64,000 nt of DNA from Geminicoccus harenae (GTDB lineage Bacteria > Pseudomonadota > Alphaproteobacteria > Geminicoccales > Geminicoccaceae). The notes under the pieces were generated by a model. The model made no database searches. It was not told the origin of the DNA and worked only from the letters and a program-made list of their open reading frames with translations. The DNA is taken from contig NZ_JABGCL010000003.1 in NCBI RefSeq assembly GCF_019800005.1, positions 124,001 through 188,000 on the forward strand, written 5' to 3'. Shown here one piece after another: positions 34,624-42,526 of the stretch. The first letter of the stretch is position 1. Each line of letters opens with the position of its first letter. The translations under genes were made by a program, and so were the position numbers.

Positions 34624-34653
34624 TCCCGATCAGGCGAAGCCACCCGATCGGGA
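34624..34653 (+). promoter_or_regulatory. Hairpin between binding-protein and ATPase genes
   Basis: TCCCGATC (34624-34631) pairs with GATCGGGA (34646-34653) across a 14-nt loop, 31 bp after the binding-protein stop. No T-run follows. Such hairpins often stabilise the upstream binding-protein message so that it exceeds the other subunits; that is inference. Confidence 0.4.
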
Positions 34654-34707
34654 AGAGGTCGCTCCAGGTTCATTGGCTAAGGCAAATTCCCCCATCGCGG
34701 AGCGCCG

Positions 34708-36243
34708 ATGTTCCAGCGCCAGCAGCCCTCGTCGGCCCCGGCCGCGGTCGAGCTTCGCGGCATCGACAAGCGGTTCGGCCCGGTCCACGCCAACCGCGCG
34801 GTCGACCTGACGGTCCGGGCCGGCACGATCCACGGGATCATCGGCGAGAACGGCGCCGGCAAGTCGACCCTGATGAACATCCTCTACGGGTTCTATCAGG
34901 CGGATGCCGGCCAGATCCTGATCGACGGGCAGGAGGTGCGCATCACCGGGCCGCAGGACGCGATCCGGGCCGGGATCGGCATGGTGTTCCAGCATTTCAT
35001 GCTGGTCGAGACCTTCACCGTGCTGGAGAACATGCTGCTGGGGGCGGAAGGCGGGCCGCTCCTGGCCGGCGGTGCCGCGCGCGCCCGGGCGGAGGTCGAG
35101 CGCCTGGAGCGCGAATACCGGCTGGACGTGCCGCTGGACGCACTGGTGTCGGACCTGCCGGTGGGCGTGCAGCAGCGCGTCGAGATCCTGAAGGCCCTGT
35201 TCCGGGGTGCGCGCATCCTGATCCTGGACGAGCCCACCGGGGTGCTCACCCCGCAGGAGGCCGACCATCTGTTCCGCATCCTGAAGAGCCTGCGCGCCCA
35301 GGGCCGCACGGTCGTCCTGATCACCCACAAGCTGCGCGAGATCATGGCGGTCACCGACCAGGTGAGCGTCATGCGCCAGGGAGCCATGGTGGCGCACCGC
35401 CCGACCGCCGGGACTTCGCGCGAGGAGCTGGCCGAGCTGATGGTCGGGCGCAAGGTCCTGCTGCGGGTCGCCAAGGGCGAGGCGCGTCCCGGGCCGGTGG
35501 CGCTGAAGGTGGACGATCTGGTGGTGACCGACCGGCAGAGCGTGCAGCGGGTCAAGGGCGTCTCGTTCGAGGTCCGCCGCGGCGAGATCCTGGGCATCGC
35601 CGGGGTGGCCGGCAATGGCCAGTCCGAACTCCTGGAGGCGGTCACCGGCATCCGGGCCGCCAGTTCCGGCCGGATCGAGCTGGACGGCCATCCGGTCCGG
35701 GGCGGCGAGGGGCGGCCAGAGGGGCTGGGCCACGTGCCCGAGGACCGGCTGCGCATGGGCCTGGTCGCCGGCTTCCCCGCCTGGGAGAACGCGCTGCTGG
35801 GCTACCAGGACCGCCCGGACTGCGTGAGTGGCCCGTTCCTGGACCGCCCGATGCTGCAGCGCCGCTGCGGCGAATGGATGCGGATCTTCGACGTGCGCCC
35901 ACCTGACCCCGACTATGCCGCCACCGCCTTCTCCGGCGGCAACCAGCAGAAACTGGTGCTGGCCCGCGAGATCGAGCACGACCCGGTGCTGCTGGTGGTG
36001 GGCCAGCCGACCCGCGGCGTCGACATCGGCGCCATCGAGTTCATCCACCGCCGCCTGATCGAGCTGCGCGACGCCGGCAAGGCCGTGCTGCTGGTCTCGG
36101 TCGAGCTCGACGAAATCATGGCCCTGGCCGACCGCATCCTGGTGATGTTCGACGGCCACTTCACCGGCGAGGTCGAGGGCAGGGCGGCCGACGAGAAGCG
36201 GATCGGCCTGCTCATGGCCGGCGTGCGCAAAGAGGCTGCGTGA
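34708..36243 (+). CDS. Nucleoside-type ABC transporter ATP-binding protein (two NBDs)
   Basis: A 511-aa ATPase with two nucleotide-binding domains, as in sugar and BMP-type nucleoside importers. NBD1 (residues ~10-240): Walker A GENGAGKST, Q-loop VFQHFMLVETF, signature degenerate LPVGVQQRVEI, Walker B ILILDEPTGVLTPQE, switch ITHKLREI. NBD2 (residues ~265-500): degenerate Walker A GVAGNGQSE, signature FSGGNQQKLVLARE, and VVGQPTRGVDIGA replacing the usual DEP. Degeneracy of NBD2 Walker motifs is normal for this family. The permeases are 1.7 kb downstream beyond an antisense nuclease-like gene. Confidence 0.93.
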   Translation: MFQRQQPSSAPAAVELRGIDKRFGPVHANRAVDLTVRAGTIHGIIGENGAGKSTLMNILYGFYQADAGQILIDGQEVRITGPQDAIRAGIGMVFQHFMLVETFTVLENMLLGAEGGPLLAGGAARARAEVERLEREYRLDVPLDALVSDLPVGVQQRVEILKALFRGARILILDEPTGVLTPQEADHLFRILKSLRAQGRTVVLITHKLREIMAVTDQVSVMRQGAMVAHRPTAGTSREELAELMVGRKVLLRVAKGEARPGPVALKVDDLVVTDRQSVQRVKGVSFEVRRGEILGIAGVAGNGQSELLEAVTGIRAASSGRIELDGHPVRGGEGRPEGLGHVPEDRLRMGLVAGFPAWENALLGYQDRPDCVSGPFLDRPMLQRRCGEWMRIFDVRPPDPDYAATAFSGGNQQKLVLAREIEHDPVLLVVGQPTRGVDIGAIEFIHRRLIELRDAGKAVLLVSVELDEIMALADRILVMFDGHFTGEVEGRAADEKRIGLLMAGVRKEAA

Positions 36244-36339
36244 CCAGGCCGATCGGGGACGATGGTCGTGACGCCGGCAGGGACCGAGTGCCGTCCTTGC
36301 CTGTGCACCGGCGGAACACCCGGGAACCATCTGCATCGG

Positions 36340-37518
36340 TCAGGCGGCACTTCGCTGGCCGGCTGCCTGGGTCGCGGCACGGTAGCTCATGACCGCCTCC
36401 AGCCAGGCATCCCCGTGATCCAGCACGTCCCAGATCGACAATGGGCGGTCCGGAAACCTGACGTAGGGTGACTCGGTCTGCCGTACCAGCGCGCCAGGAA
36501 TGGCATCTGCCATCTCCTCCAGATAGGCGATCGTGATCGATCGGTCGGTCTGGAGCCACCAGACATAGCTCGTATCGGCATGGCCGTTCTGATCGACCAC
36601 CAGCACCCGCACGCGGTCTCCTTCGGTCGGGAAGGCGACGATCAGGGTCTTCCTGACATAGATGAACAGGCCGATGTCCTGGCCCTTCTCGACCAGAGCG
36701 AGCAGACGGATGGAGGTTTCTGGGCGCCGCGCATCCAGGGCTGAGAAGAACTCCGCCTCCGTGATGTTGCTTGCACGCCGCGACCCCGCCGTGTCCGGCG
36801 GCGGCATGATGTGGACCGTTGGAACGGGCACCCCGGGTCGATCTTCCAGCAGGACGATCCCGCGCACCACGTTGGTTGTCTGCAGCGGGATGGATGGCAC
36901 GACCACCCGCCCATGTCCGCGCAGATCGAAGATGGCGAGCTCGACCAGTGCCAGGGTGAAATGCAGCCCGGCATGCTGCTGCAGATAGTCGGCGATGGCC
37001 TGCATCGCTTCGGTGATCCCATCGCCTGCCACGATCAGCAGGACCCGCCCGAGCCGGAGGTTGCGGGCAACGGCATCGACGAACGTCGCTTCGTCCAGGT
37101 CGCTGTCGGCCAGTCGGTAGAGCGGGCTCTGGTCGCGCCGGGCGCGGCGGACGGCCTCCTCGAGCGCCTCGTAGTCCAGCCGGACCAGATCCTTCGGATA
37201 GTCGATGACCTGCGCCAGGACCTCCCGCCTTGCCTGCGGGTTGCGCCACAGCTTGCACTCGACGAGCACCAGATTGCCGTCCGGCGTCATCAGGAGGTTG
37301 TCGAGGCTACCTGAGCGCAGCGGCAGTTCCTGGCAGACCGGCACGATCCGCGTGAAGCCCGGCTCGATCCGCTCGATCGGCAGAACGGCCGGATGCTCGT
37401 GCACGAGCCGCTGGATCCAGCCCTCGTCATAGAGCGCGCTGCCGGACCGGTCGGCGGCCGGCAGCACTACCGCCTGGCCCTGTTCCGGCACGAAGACCGG
37501 TGCTGACTGCTGGCGCAC
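36340..37518 (-). CDS. PD-(D/E)XK nuclease-like protein of unknown role
   Basis: About 392 aa, no characterised homologue recognised. Residues ~75-115 look like a restriction-type nuclease core: SGSLDNLLMTPDGNLVLVEC followed by KLW supplies D-(x13)-E-x-K (D78, E92, K94 counted from the upstream GTG at 37533), and AQVIDYPKDL supplies the QxxxY motif of RecB-like members. The C-terminal two-thirds is unassigned. GTG 37533 opens the frame, but GTG 37518 has GGAGGG 3 nt before it and is preferred. It lies antisense between the ATPase and permease genes of one transporter operon, which suggests a later insertion. DNA repair or defence roles are possible but unsupported. Confidence 0.72.
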   Translation of the reverse strand: MRQQSAPVFVPEQGQAVVLPAADRSGSALYDEGWIQRLVHEHPAVLPIERIEPGFTRIVPVCQELPLRSGSLDNLLMTPDGNLVLVECKLWRNPQARREVLAQVIDYPKDLVRLDYEALEEAVRRARRDQSPLYRLADSDLDEATFVDAVARNLRLGRVLLIVAGDGITEAMQAIADYLQQHAGLHFTLALVELAIFDLRGHGRVVVPSIPLQTTNVVRGIVLLEDRPGVPVPTVHIMPPPDTAGSRRASNITEAEFFSALDARRPETSIRLLALVEKGQDIGLFIYVRKTLIVAFPTEGDRVRVLVVDQNGHADTSYVWWLQTDRSITIAYLEEMADAIPGALVRQTESPYVRFPDRPLSIWDVLDHGDAWLEAVMSYRAATQAAGQRSAA

Positions 37519-37533
37519 GACCCCTCCGACCAC

Positions 37534-37921
37534 GAACGATCCGGCTCATCTGGCAACCCATAGGAACCGAGCCGCGGCAGATCAGGATGCCGATCTGCCA
37601 TGGATGGTGATCGGCAGCGGAGCGAACGTAGCAGGCAAATCTTACCAAATGATTGAGCGGCTCAGGCTCCTGTGAACCGGCTGCGAAGAGAGGGATCGGC
37701 TCTGTCGGCCGGCAGGCGCTGTGGTCAGTTGATCCGTCGCCCCGAGCCCGCCAAGCTCACGGCAGGGTGCTCGGGTGTGGAGCGCAGGTTGACCGTCCTG
37801 AAACGTGGTGGTCGAGGTAGGGGCCCGCGGGGAACGTGCGAGCTGGCAGGTCCGGGGGAGTGGTTGCCGAGATGGCGATGGTGAAGGACGACATGGCTCC
37901 AACCGACCGAGGCTCCCCCTG
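37534..37921. other. Gap between the nuclease-like gene and the first permease gene
   Basis: About 390 bp with no recognisable gene. An open frame in permease phase runs from 37805, but its 39 extra residues are hydrophilic and unlike a BMP permease start. The region should hold the promoter of the minus-strand nuclease-like gene and possibly a secondary promoter for the permease part of the operon, needed if the insertion disturbed read-through. A less GC-rich patch CAAATCTTACCAAATGATTG lies at 37637-37656. Confidence 0.4.
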
Positions 37922-39031
37922 ATGGCCATGGGCGGACGCAGCCCACTTCCAGCCTGGGCCGATTACGGCCTCCTGCCGCTGCTCAACCTGGTGGTAGCGT
38001 TCCTGATTGCTGGCCTCGTCGTGCTGGCGCTGGGCGAGAACCCACTGGAAGCGTCCGGCTACCTGGTGCGCGGCGCCTTCGGCAGCCCTGAGCTGCTGAG
38101 CTGGACCCTGTTCTACGCGACCAACTTCGTGTTCACCGGCCTGGCGGTGGCCATCGCCTTCCATGCGGGCCTGTTCAACATCGGCGCGGAAGGCCAAGCC
38201 TATATCGGCGGGCTCGGCCTGACCCTGGTCTGCCTGTATCTGGGCGACCTGCCGTTCTTCGTGATCCTGCCGTTGGCTACCATTGCGGCCGCGGCGTTCG
38301 GCGCCGCATGGGGCTTCATCCCGGGCTGGCTGCAGGCCAGGCGTGGCAGCCACATCGTCATCACGACGATCATGTTCAACTTCATCGCCGCGTCGATCAT
38401 GACCTACCTGCTGGTCTATGTGCTGATCCGGCCCGGCAGCTCCTCGCCCGAGACCGTCACCTTTGCCGAGAACGCCTGGATGCCGCAGCTCTGGCAGCTG
38501 GGTGCCGCCATCGGGCTCGACCTGCCGCGGGCACCTCTCAACCTGTCGTTCTTCTGGGCGCTGGTCTGCACCCTGCTGTTCTCCCTGTTCCTGAGCCGCA
38601 CCCGCGCCGGCTTCGAGCTGCGCGTGGTCGGCCGCAACGACCAGGCCGCGATCTATGCCGGCATCTCCCCCGCGCGCTGGCAGATGATCGCCATGGCCCT
38701 GTCCGGTGCGCTCGCCTCCTTCATCGCGCTGAACGAGGTGATGGGCAGCCACCACCGCCTGCTGCTCAACTTCACCGGCGGCTACGGCTTCGTCGGCATT
38801 GCGGTGGCGCTGATGGGGCGCAACCACCCGATAGGCATCCTGCTGGCAGCCCTGCTGTTCGGGGCACTCTACCAGGGCGGCTCGGAGCTGGCCTTCGACA
38901 TGCCGGCGATCAACAAGGACATGGTCGTGGTGGTCCAGGGCCTGGTGATCCTGTTCGCCGGCGCCCTGGAGCATTTCTTCCGGCCGTCCCTGGAAGCCCT
39001 GTTCCGCCGCCGCCGGGCGGTGCCGGCGTGA
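37922..39031 (+). CDS. Nucleoside-type ABC transporter permease 1
   Basis: Branched-chain/ribose-type permease of BMP systems, 369 aa, with about eight to ten hydrophobic segments. Family motifs are FHAGLFNIGAEGQAYIGGLG, IPGWLQARRGSHIVITTIMF, ELRVVGRNDQAAIYAGISPA and FVGIAVALMGRNHPIGILLA. ATG 37922 (MAMGGRSPLPAWADYGLLPL) precedes the first hydrophobic segment directly and is preferred to the frame opening at 37805. Its stop overlaps the GTG of the second permease. Confidence 0.92.
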   Translation: MAMGGRSPLPAWADYGLLPLLNLVVAFLIAGLVVLALGENPLEASGYLVRGAFGSPELLSWTLFYATNFVFTGLAVAIAFHAGLFNIGAEGQAYIGGLGLTLVCLYLGDLPFFVILPLATIAAAAFGAAWGFIPGWLQARRGSHIVITTIMFNFIAASIMTYLLVYVLIRPGSSSPETVTFAENAWMPQLWQLGAAIGLDLPRAPLNLSFFWALVCTLLFSLFLSRTRAGFELRVVGRNDQAAIYAGISPARWQMIAMALSGALASFIALNEVMGSHHRLLLNFTGGYGFVGIAVALMGRNHPIGILLAALLFGALYQGGSELAFDMPAINKDMVVVVQGLVILFAGALEHFFRPSLEALFRRRRAVPA

Positions 39032-40002
39032 GCGACCTCTGGCTCCCGGCCCTGCTCCTGCTGGACAGCACGATCCGGCTGGCGGCACCCTTGATCCTGG
39101 CGGCACTGGCCGGCCTGTTCTGCGAGCGCGCCGGCATCGTCAACATCGCCCTGGAGGGCAAGCTGCTGGGCGGTGCCTTTGCCGCCGCCGCTGCCGCACA
39201 GCTCACCGGCAGCGCCTGGATCGGCCTCATCGCCGCCATGGCGTTCGGCTGGGGCCTGGCCATGGTCCATGGCTTTGCCACCATCACCCATCGCGGTGAC
39301 CAAGTCGTCTCCGGCATGGCGCTGAACATCCTGGTGGCCGGCCTCGGGCCGGTCCTGGCCAATGCCTGGTTCCAGCAGGCCGGCCGCATCCCGGTCACCG
39401 CGGAAGCCGCCCGCTTCCCCTCGCTGACGCTGCCGTTTGCCGAGGCGGCGCGCTCGGTGCCGGTCGTCGGCCAGATCTATGCCGAGCTGCTTTCCGGCCA
39501 CAACCTCCTGGTCTATCTGGCTTTCCTGGCGGTACCGCTGACCTTCTGGGTGATCTGGAAAACCCGGTTCGGCCTGCGCCTGCGTGCGGTCGGCGAGAAC
39601 CCGGCCGCGGTCGACACGGCCGGCATCTCGGTGCCGTGGATGCGCTACCGGGCACTCATGGTCTCGGGCGCCTTGTGCGGGATCGGGGGCGCCTATCTGT
39701 CGATTGCCCAGAATGCCGGCTATCTGCGCGACATGAGTGCCGGCAAGGGCTTCCTGGCGCTCGCAGCATTGATCTTCGGCAAGTGGCGGCCGGTGCCGAC
39801 GCTGCTGGCCTGCCTCCTGTTCGCCTTCACCGACGCACTGCAGATCCGCCTCCAGGGCCTGCCGGTCCCGGGCATCGGCGAGATCCCTACCCAGTTCGTC
39901 CAGGCCATCCCCTATGTCGTGACCGTGGTCCTGCTGGCCGGCTTCGTCGGCCGCGCGGTGGCACCCAAGGCGATCGGCGTGCCCTACGTGAAGGACCGCT
40001 GA
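39028..40002 (+). CDS. Nucleoside-type ABC transporter permease 2
   Basis: Second membrane subunit, 324 aa. LAALAGLFCERAGIVNIALE and GKLLGGAFAAAAAA are the family N-terminal motif; THRGDQVVSGMALNILVAGL, LRAVGENPAAVDTAGISVPW and MSAGKGFLALAALIFGKWRP are conserved blocks. It starts at a GTG that overlaps the stop of permease 1 (GTGA); the longer open frame to 38308 is a shadow inside that gene. Forms the transport pore with permease 1. Confidence 0.93.
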   Translation: MSDLWLPALLLLDSTIRLAAPLILAALAGLFCERAGIVNIALEGKLLGGAFAAAAAAQLTGSAWIGLIAAMAFGWGLAMVHGFATITHRGDQVVSGMALNILVAGLGPVLANAWFQQAGRIPVTAEAARFPSLTLPFAEAARSVPVVGQIYAELLSGHNLLVYLAFLAVPLTFWVIWKTRFGLRLRAVGENPAAVDTAGISVPWMRYRALMVSGALCGIGGAYLSIAQNAGYLRDMSAGKGFLALAALIFGKWRPVPTLLACLLFAFTDALQIRLQGLPVPGIGEIPTQFVQAIPYVVTVVLLAGFVGRAVAPKAIGVPYVKDR

Positions 40003-40023
40003 CCATTCCTGCCCCCGCCGTGT

Positions 40024-40518
40024 ATGATGGCCACCATGAGTACGACTACGTTGCCCGATGCCGGCCTGTATGACCGTGACTTCGCGCTCTGGGCGGAAAC
40101 CCAGGCTGGCCGGCTGCGTGAGGCCGCCAGGACGTCGAACCTGCCGATCGACTGGGAGAACCTGGCGGCGGAGCTGGAAGGCTTGAGCAACAGCCAGCAG
40201 GCCGAGCTCGGCAGTCGTCTCACTACCATCCTCGAGCATCTGCTCAAGCTGCGTCACTCCTCGGCGCAGCTTCCCCGGCGCGGCTGGCGGGTCACGGTGG
40301 TAACCCAGCGGCATGATCTGGCGCGTCTGCTGCGGCTGAGCCCCAGCCTGCGGCGTCGATTGAGCGAGCAGCTCCCTGAGGCCTACGAGGCGGCCCGGCA
40401 GCGTGCCCAAACAGGCAAGCCGCCGGGCGAGCGCTGGAGCCGGGTGCCGGAGACCTGCCCCTTCGCGGTGGAGCAGATCCTCGACCCGAACTGGTTTCCC
40501 GCCCGGAGCAGCGTGTGA
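40024..40518 (+). CDS. DUF29 family protein
   Basis: A 164-aa protein of the DUF29 family, common in alphaproteobacteria and cyanobacteria with no established function. Family blocks are YDRDFALWAETQAGRLREAA, IDWENLAAELEGLSNSQQAE, LTTILEHLLKLRHSSAQLPR and RGWRVTVVTQRHDLARLL. The start may be 40024 or the ATG at 40036. It lies 21 bp after the permease and overlaps the deaminase-phosphorylase gene by 4 bp, so it is a true operon member. No nucleoside-related residues can be identified. Confidence 0.85.
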   Translation: MMATMSTTTLPDAGLYDRDFALWAETQAGRLREAARTSNLPIDWENLAAELEGLSNSQQAELGSRLTTILEHLLKLRHSSAQLPRRGWRVTVVTQRHDLARLLRLSPSLRRRLSEQLPEAYEAARQRAQTGKPPGERWSRVPETCPFAVEQILDPNWFPARSSV

Positions 40519-41726
40519 CTGCCCCCGCCGATCTCCTGACCGCCGCGACTGCCGTGCTGAAATGGGCCTACGTGCCCTATTCGCACTTCCCGGTGGCGGC
40601 GGCCCTGCGCACCGTCGACGGCCGGATCCATGCCGGCGTGAACGTCGAGAACGTCGCCTATCCGCAGGGGCAGTGCGCCGAAGCCAGCACGATCGGCATC
40701 ATGGTGGCTGCCGGCGACCGGCGGATCGCCGAGGTCCTGGTGCTGGCCAGGGGCGAGCGGCTGATCGCGCCCTGCGGCGGCTGCCGACAGCGGCTGGCGG
40801 AGTTCTCGTCCCCCGGCACGCCGGTCCATCTCTGCCATCCGGACGGGCGGCATCTCGCGACCAGCATGGCGGAGCTTCTGCCGCACGCGTTCACCACCGC
40901 GCATCTGGGCGCCGCCGAAGCGGCCGCGCCGGGCGAGGATGCCGCTGCGGTCGTCCGCCGGCAGCTGCCGGACCTGAATCCGCAGGTGGCGATCATCCTG
41001 GGCTCCGGCCTGGGCGGGCTGGCCGACGCGCTCGAGGGGGCCACGAGCTTCGCGTATGCCGACCTGCCGGGCTTCCCCGCTGCCGGGGTCCAGGGCCATG
41101 CCGGCCGGCTGGTGCTGGGTCGCCTGTCCGGCGTGCCGGTCATGTGCTTCCAGGGCCGGGTCCATCTCTACGAGGGCAGGCCGGCCACCTCAGTCCTGCC
41201 GCTGGTTCGCTTGGTCCACGAACTCGACTGCCGCCGCCTGGTCCTGACCAACGCTGCCGGCTCGCTGCGTCCCGAGGTCGGGGAGGGCTCGATCAGCCTG
41301 ATCGCCGACCACATCAACCTCCAGGGCACCAGCCCGCTGGTGGGCGGGCCGAACTTCGTGGGCCTGACAGCCGTATACGACAGTGAGCTGCGCCGGGTGC
41401 TGCGGGAGGCCGCGCGGCGGCTGGCCCTGGACCTGCCCGAAGGCGTCTATCTCGCCACGCTCGGGCCCCAGTTCGAGACGCCGGCCGAGATCCGGGCGTT
41501 TCGCACGCTCGGCGCGGACCTGGTCGGGATGAGCACCGTGCCGGAGGCGATCGCCGCCCGGCAGCTCGGCCTGCGCGTCGCCGGTCTGTCCGCCGTCACC
41601 AACCTCGCCGCCGGCATGACCCCGGCCGAGCTCAGCCACGACCACACCCTGGCGGGTGCGGAGATCGCCGGGGCCAAGCTCCGCCGCCTGCTCACCGCCG
41701 CTCTTCCGGATCTCGCCCGCGTATGA
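40515..41726 (+). CDS. Cytidine deaminase-purine nucleoside phosphorylase fusion
   Basis: One 403-aa chain with two complete enzyme domains of nucleoside salvage. Residues 1-~130 form a Cdd-type cytidine deaminase: YVPYSHFPVAAALRT, GVNVENVAYPQGQCAEAS (zinc ligand C54 and catalytic E56) and PCGGCRQ (C87, C90). After a short Ala/Glu-rich linker (~131-148), residues ~150-403 form a trimeric-type PNP: ILGSGLGGLAD, QGHAGRLVLG, CFQGRVHLYEG, LTNAAGSLRPEVG, LGPQFETPAEIRAF and GMSTVPEAIAARQLGL. No stop or frame change lies between the domains. GTG start overlaps the DUF29 stop; the stop overlaps the deoC ATG. Confidence 0.92.
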   Translation: MTAPADLLTAATAVLKWAYVPYSHFPVAAALRTVDGRIHAGVNVENVAYPQGQCAEASTIGIMVAAGDRRIAEVLVLARGERLIAPCGGCRQRLAEFSSPGTPVHLCHPDGRHLATSMAELLPHAFTTAHLGAAEAAAPGEDAAAVVRRQLPDLNPQVAIILGSGLGGLADALEGATSFAYADLPGFPAAGVQGHAGRLVLGRLSGVPVMCFQGRVHLYEGRPATSVLPLVRLVHELDCRRLVLTNAAGSLRPEVGEGSISLIADHINLQGTSPLVGGPNFVGLTAVYDSELRRVLREAARRLALDLPEGVYLATLGPQFETPAEIRAFRTLGADLVGMSTVPEAIAARQLGLRVAGLSAVTNLAAGMTPAELSHDHTLAGAEIAGAKLRRLLTAALPDLARV

Positions 41727-42526
41727 TCGACAAGAATACCCAGGACCTCCTGGCCAAGGCCGATGCCGCCCCCGCCACGCCCGATGTCGCCCGGCGTGCC
41801 ATCCCGCTGGTCGACCTGACCTCGCTGTCCGGCAGCGAGACCGAGGCGGAAATCGAGGCGCTCTGCGCCAAGGCCCTGGCGCACGGCACGGCCGCGGTCT
41901 GCATCTATCCGCGCTTCCTGCCGCTCGCCCGGCCGCTGCTGGCCGGCAGCACCGTGCGTCTGGCGGCGGTCGCCAACTTTCCGGACGGTTCCGACGATCT
42001 GGCGCGGGCCGCGGACGAGGCCGCGGCGGCCGTGGCCGACGGCGCTGACGAGGTCGACGTGGTGGCGCCGGTCCAGGCGATCATGGAGGGCGATGTCGGC
42101 ATCGTCGGTGAGCTGGTCGAGGCGGTCCGGGTGGCGATCGGCCCGTCTACCAGGCTGAAGCTGATCCTGGAGACCGGCGTGCTGGCCGATCCCGACCGGA
42201 TCACCGCGGCTGCCCGCGCCGCGGTGATGGCCGGGGTCGACTTCCTCAAGACCTCGACCGGCAAGGTGCCGGTGGGTGCCACGCCCGAGGCTGCGGCCGT
42301 GCTGATGCGGGTCTGCGAGGAGGCCGGTCTGCGGGTCGGCTTCAAGGCATCGGGCGGCATCCGCACGGCCGCCGATGCCGCCCGCTATCTCTGCCTGGGC
42401 GACGCCATCATGGGGGCGGGGCAGATCTCGGCCCGGACCTTCCGCTTCGGCGCGTCCTCCATGCTGGACGATCTGGTCCGGGTGGCCGGGGGCGGTGGCT
42501 CGCAGGCGGGAGACAGCGGCTACTGA
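41723..42526 (+). CDS. deoC: Deoxyribose-phosphate aldolase
   Basis: Class I aldolase cleaving 2-deoxyribose 5-phosphate to glyceraldehyde 3-phosphate and acetaldehyde, the step after nucleoside phosphorolysis. IPLVDLTSLSGSETEAEIEA, AVCIYPRFLPLA, GADEVDVVAPVQAI, GVDFLKTSTGKVPVGATPEA (catalytic Lys in LKTSTGK) and VGFKASGGIRTAADA (second Lys) are all in place. 267 aa is normal. It overlaps the fusion gene by 4 bp and shares its last base with the deoA ATG. Confidence 0.96.
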   Translation: MIDKNTQDLLAKADAAPATPDVARRAIPLVDLTSLSGSETEAEIEALCAKALAHGTAAVCIYPRFLPLARPLLAGSTVRLAAVANFPDGSDDLARAADEAAAAVADGADEVDVVAPVQAIMEGDVGIVGELVEAVRVAIGPSTRLKLILETGVLADPDRITAAARAAVMAGVDFLKTSTGKVPVGATPEAAAVLMRVCEEAGLRVGFKASGGIRTAADAARYLCLGDAIMGAGQISARTFRFGASSMLDDLVRVAGGGGSQAGDSGY

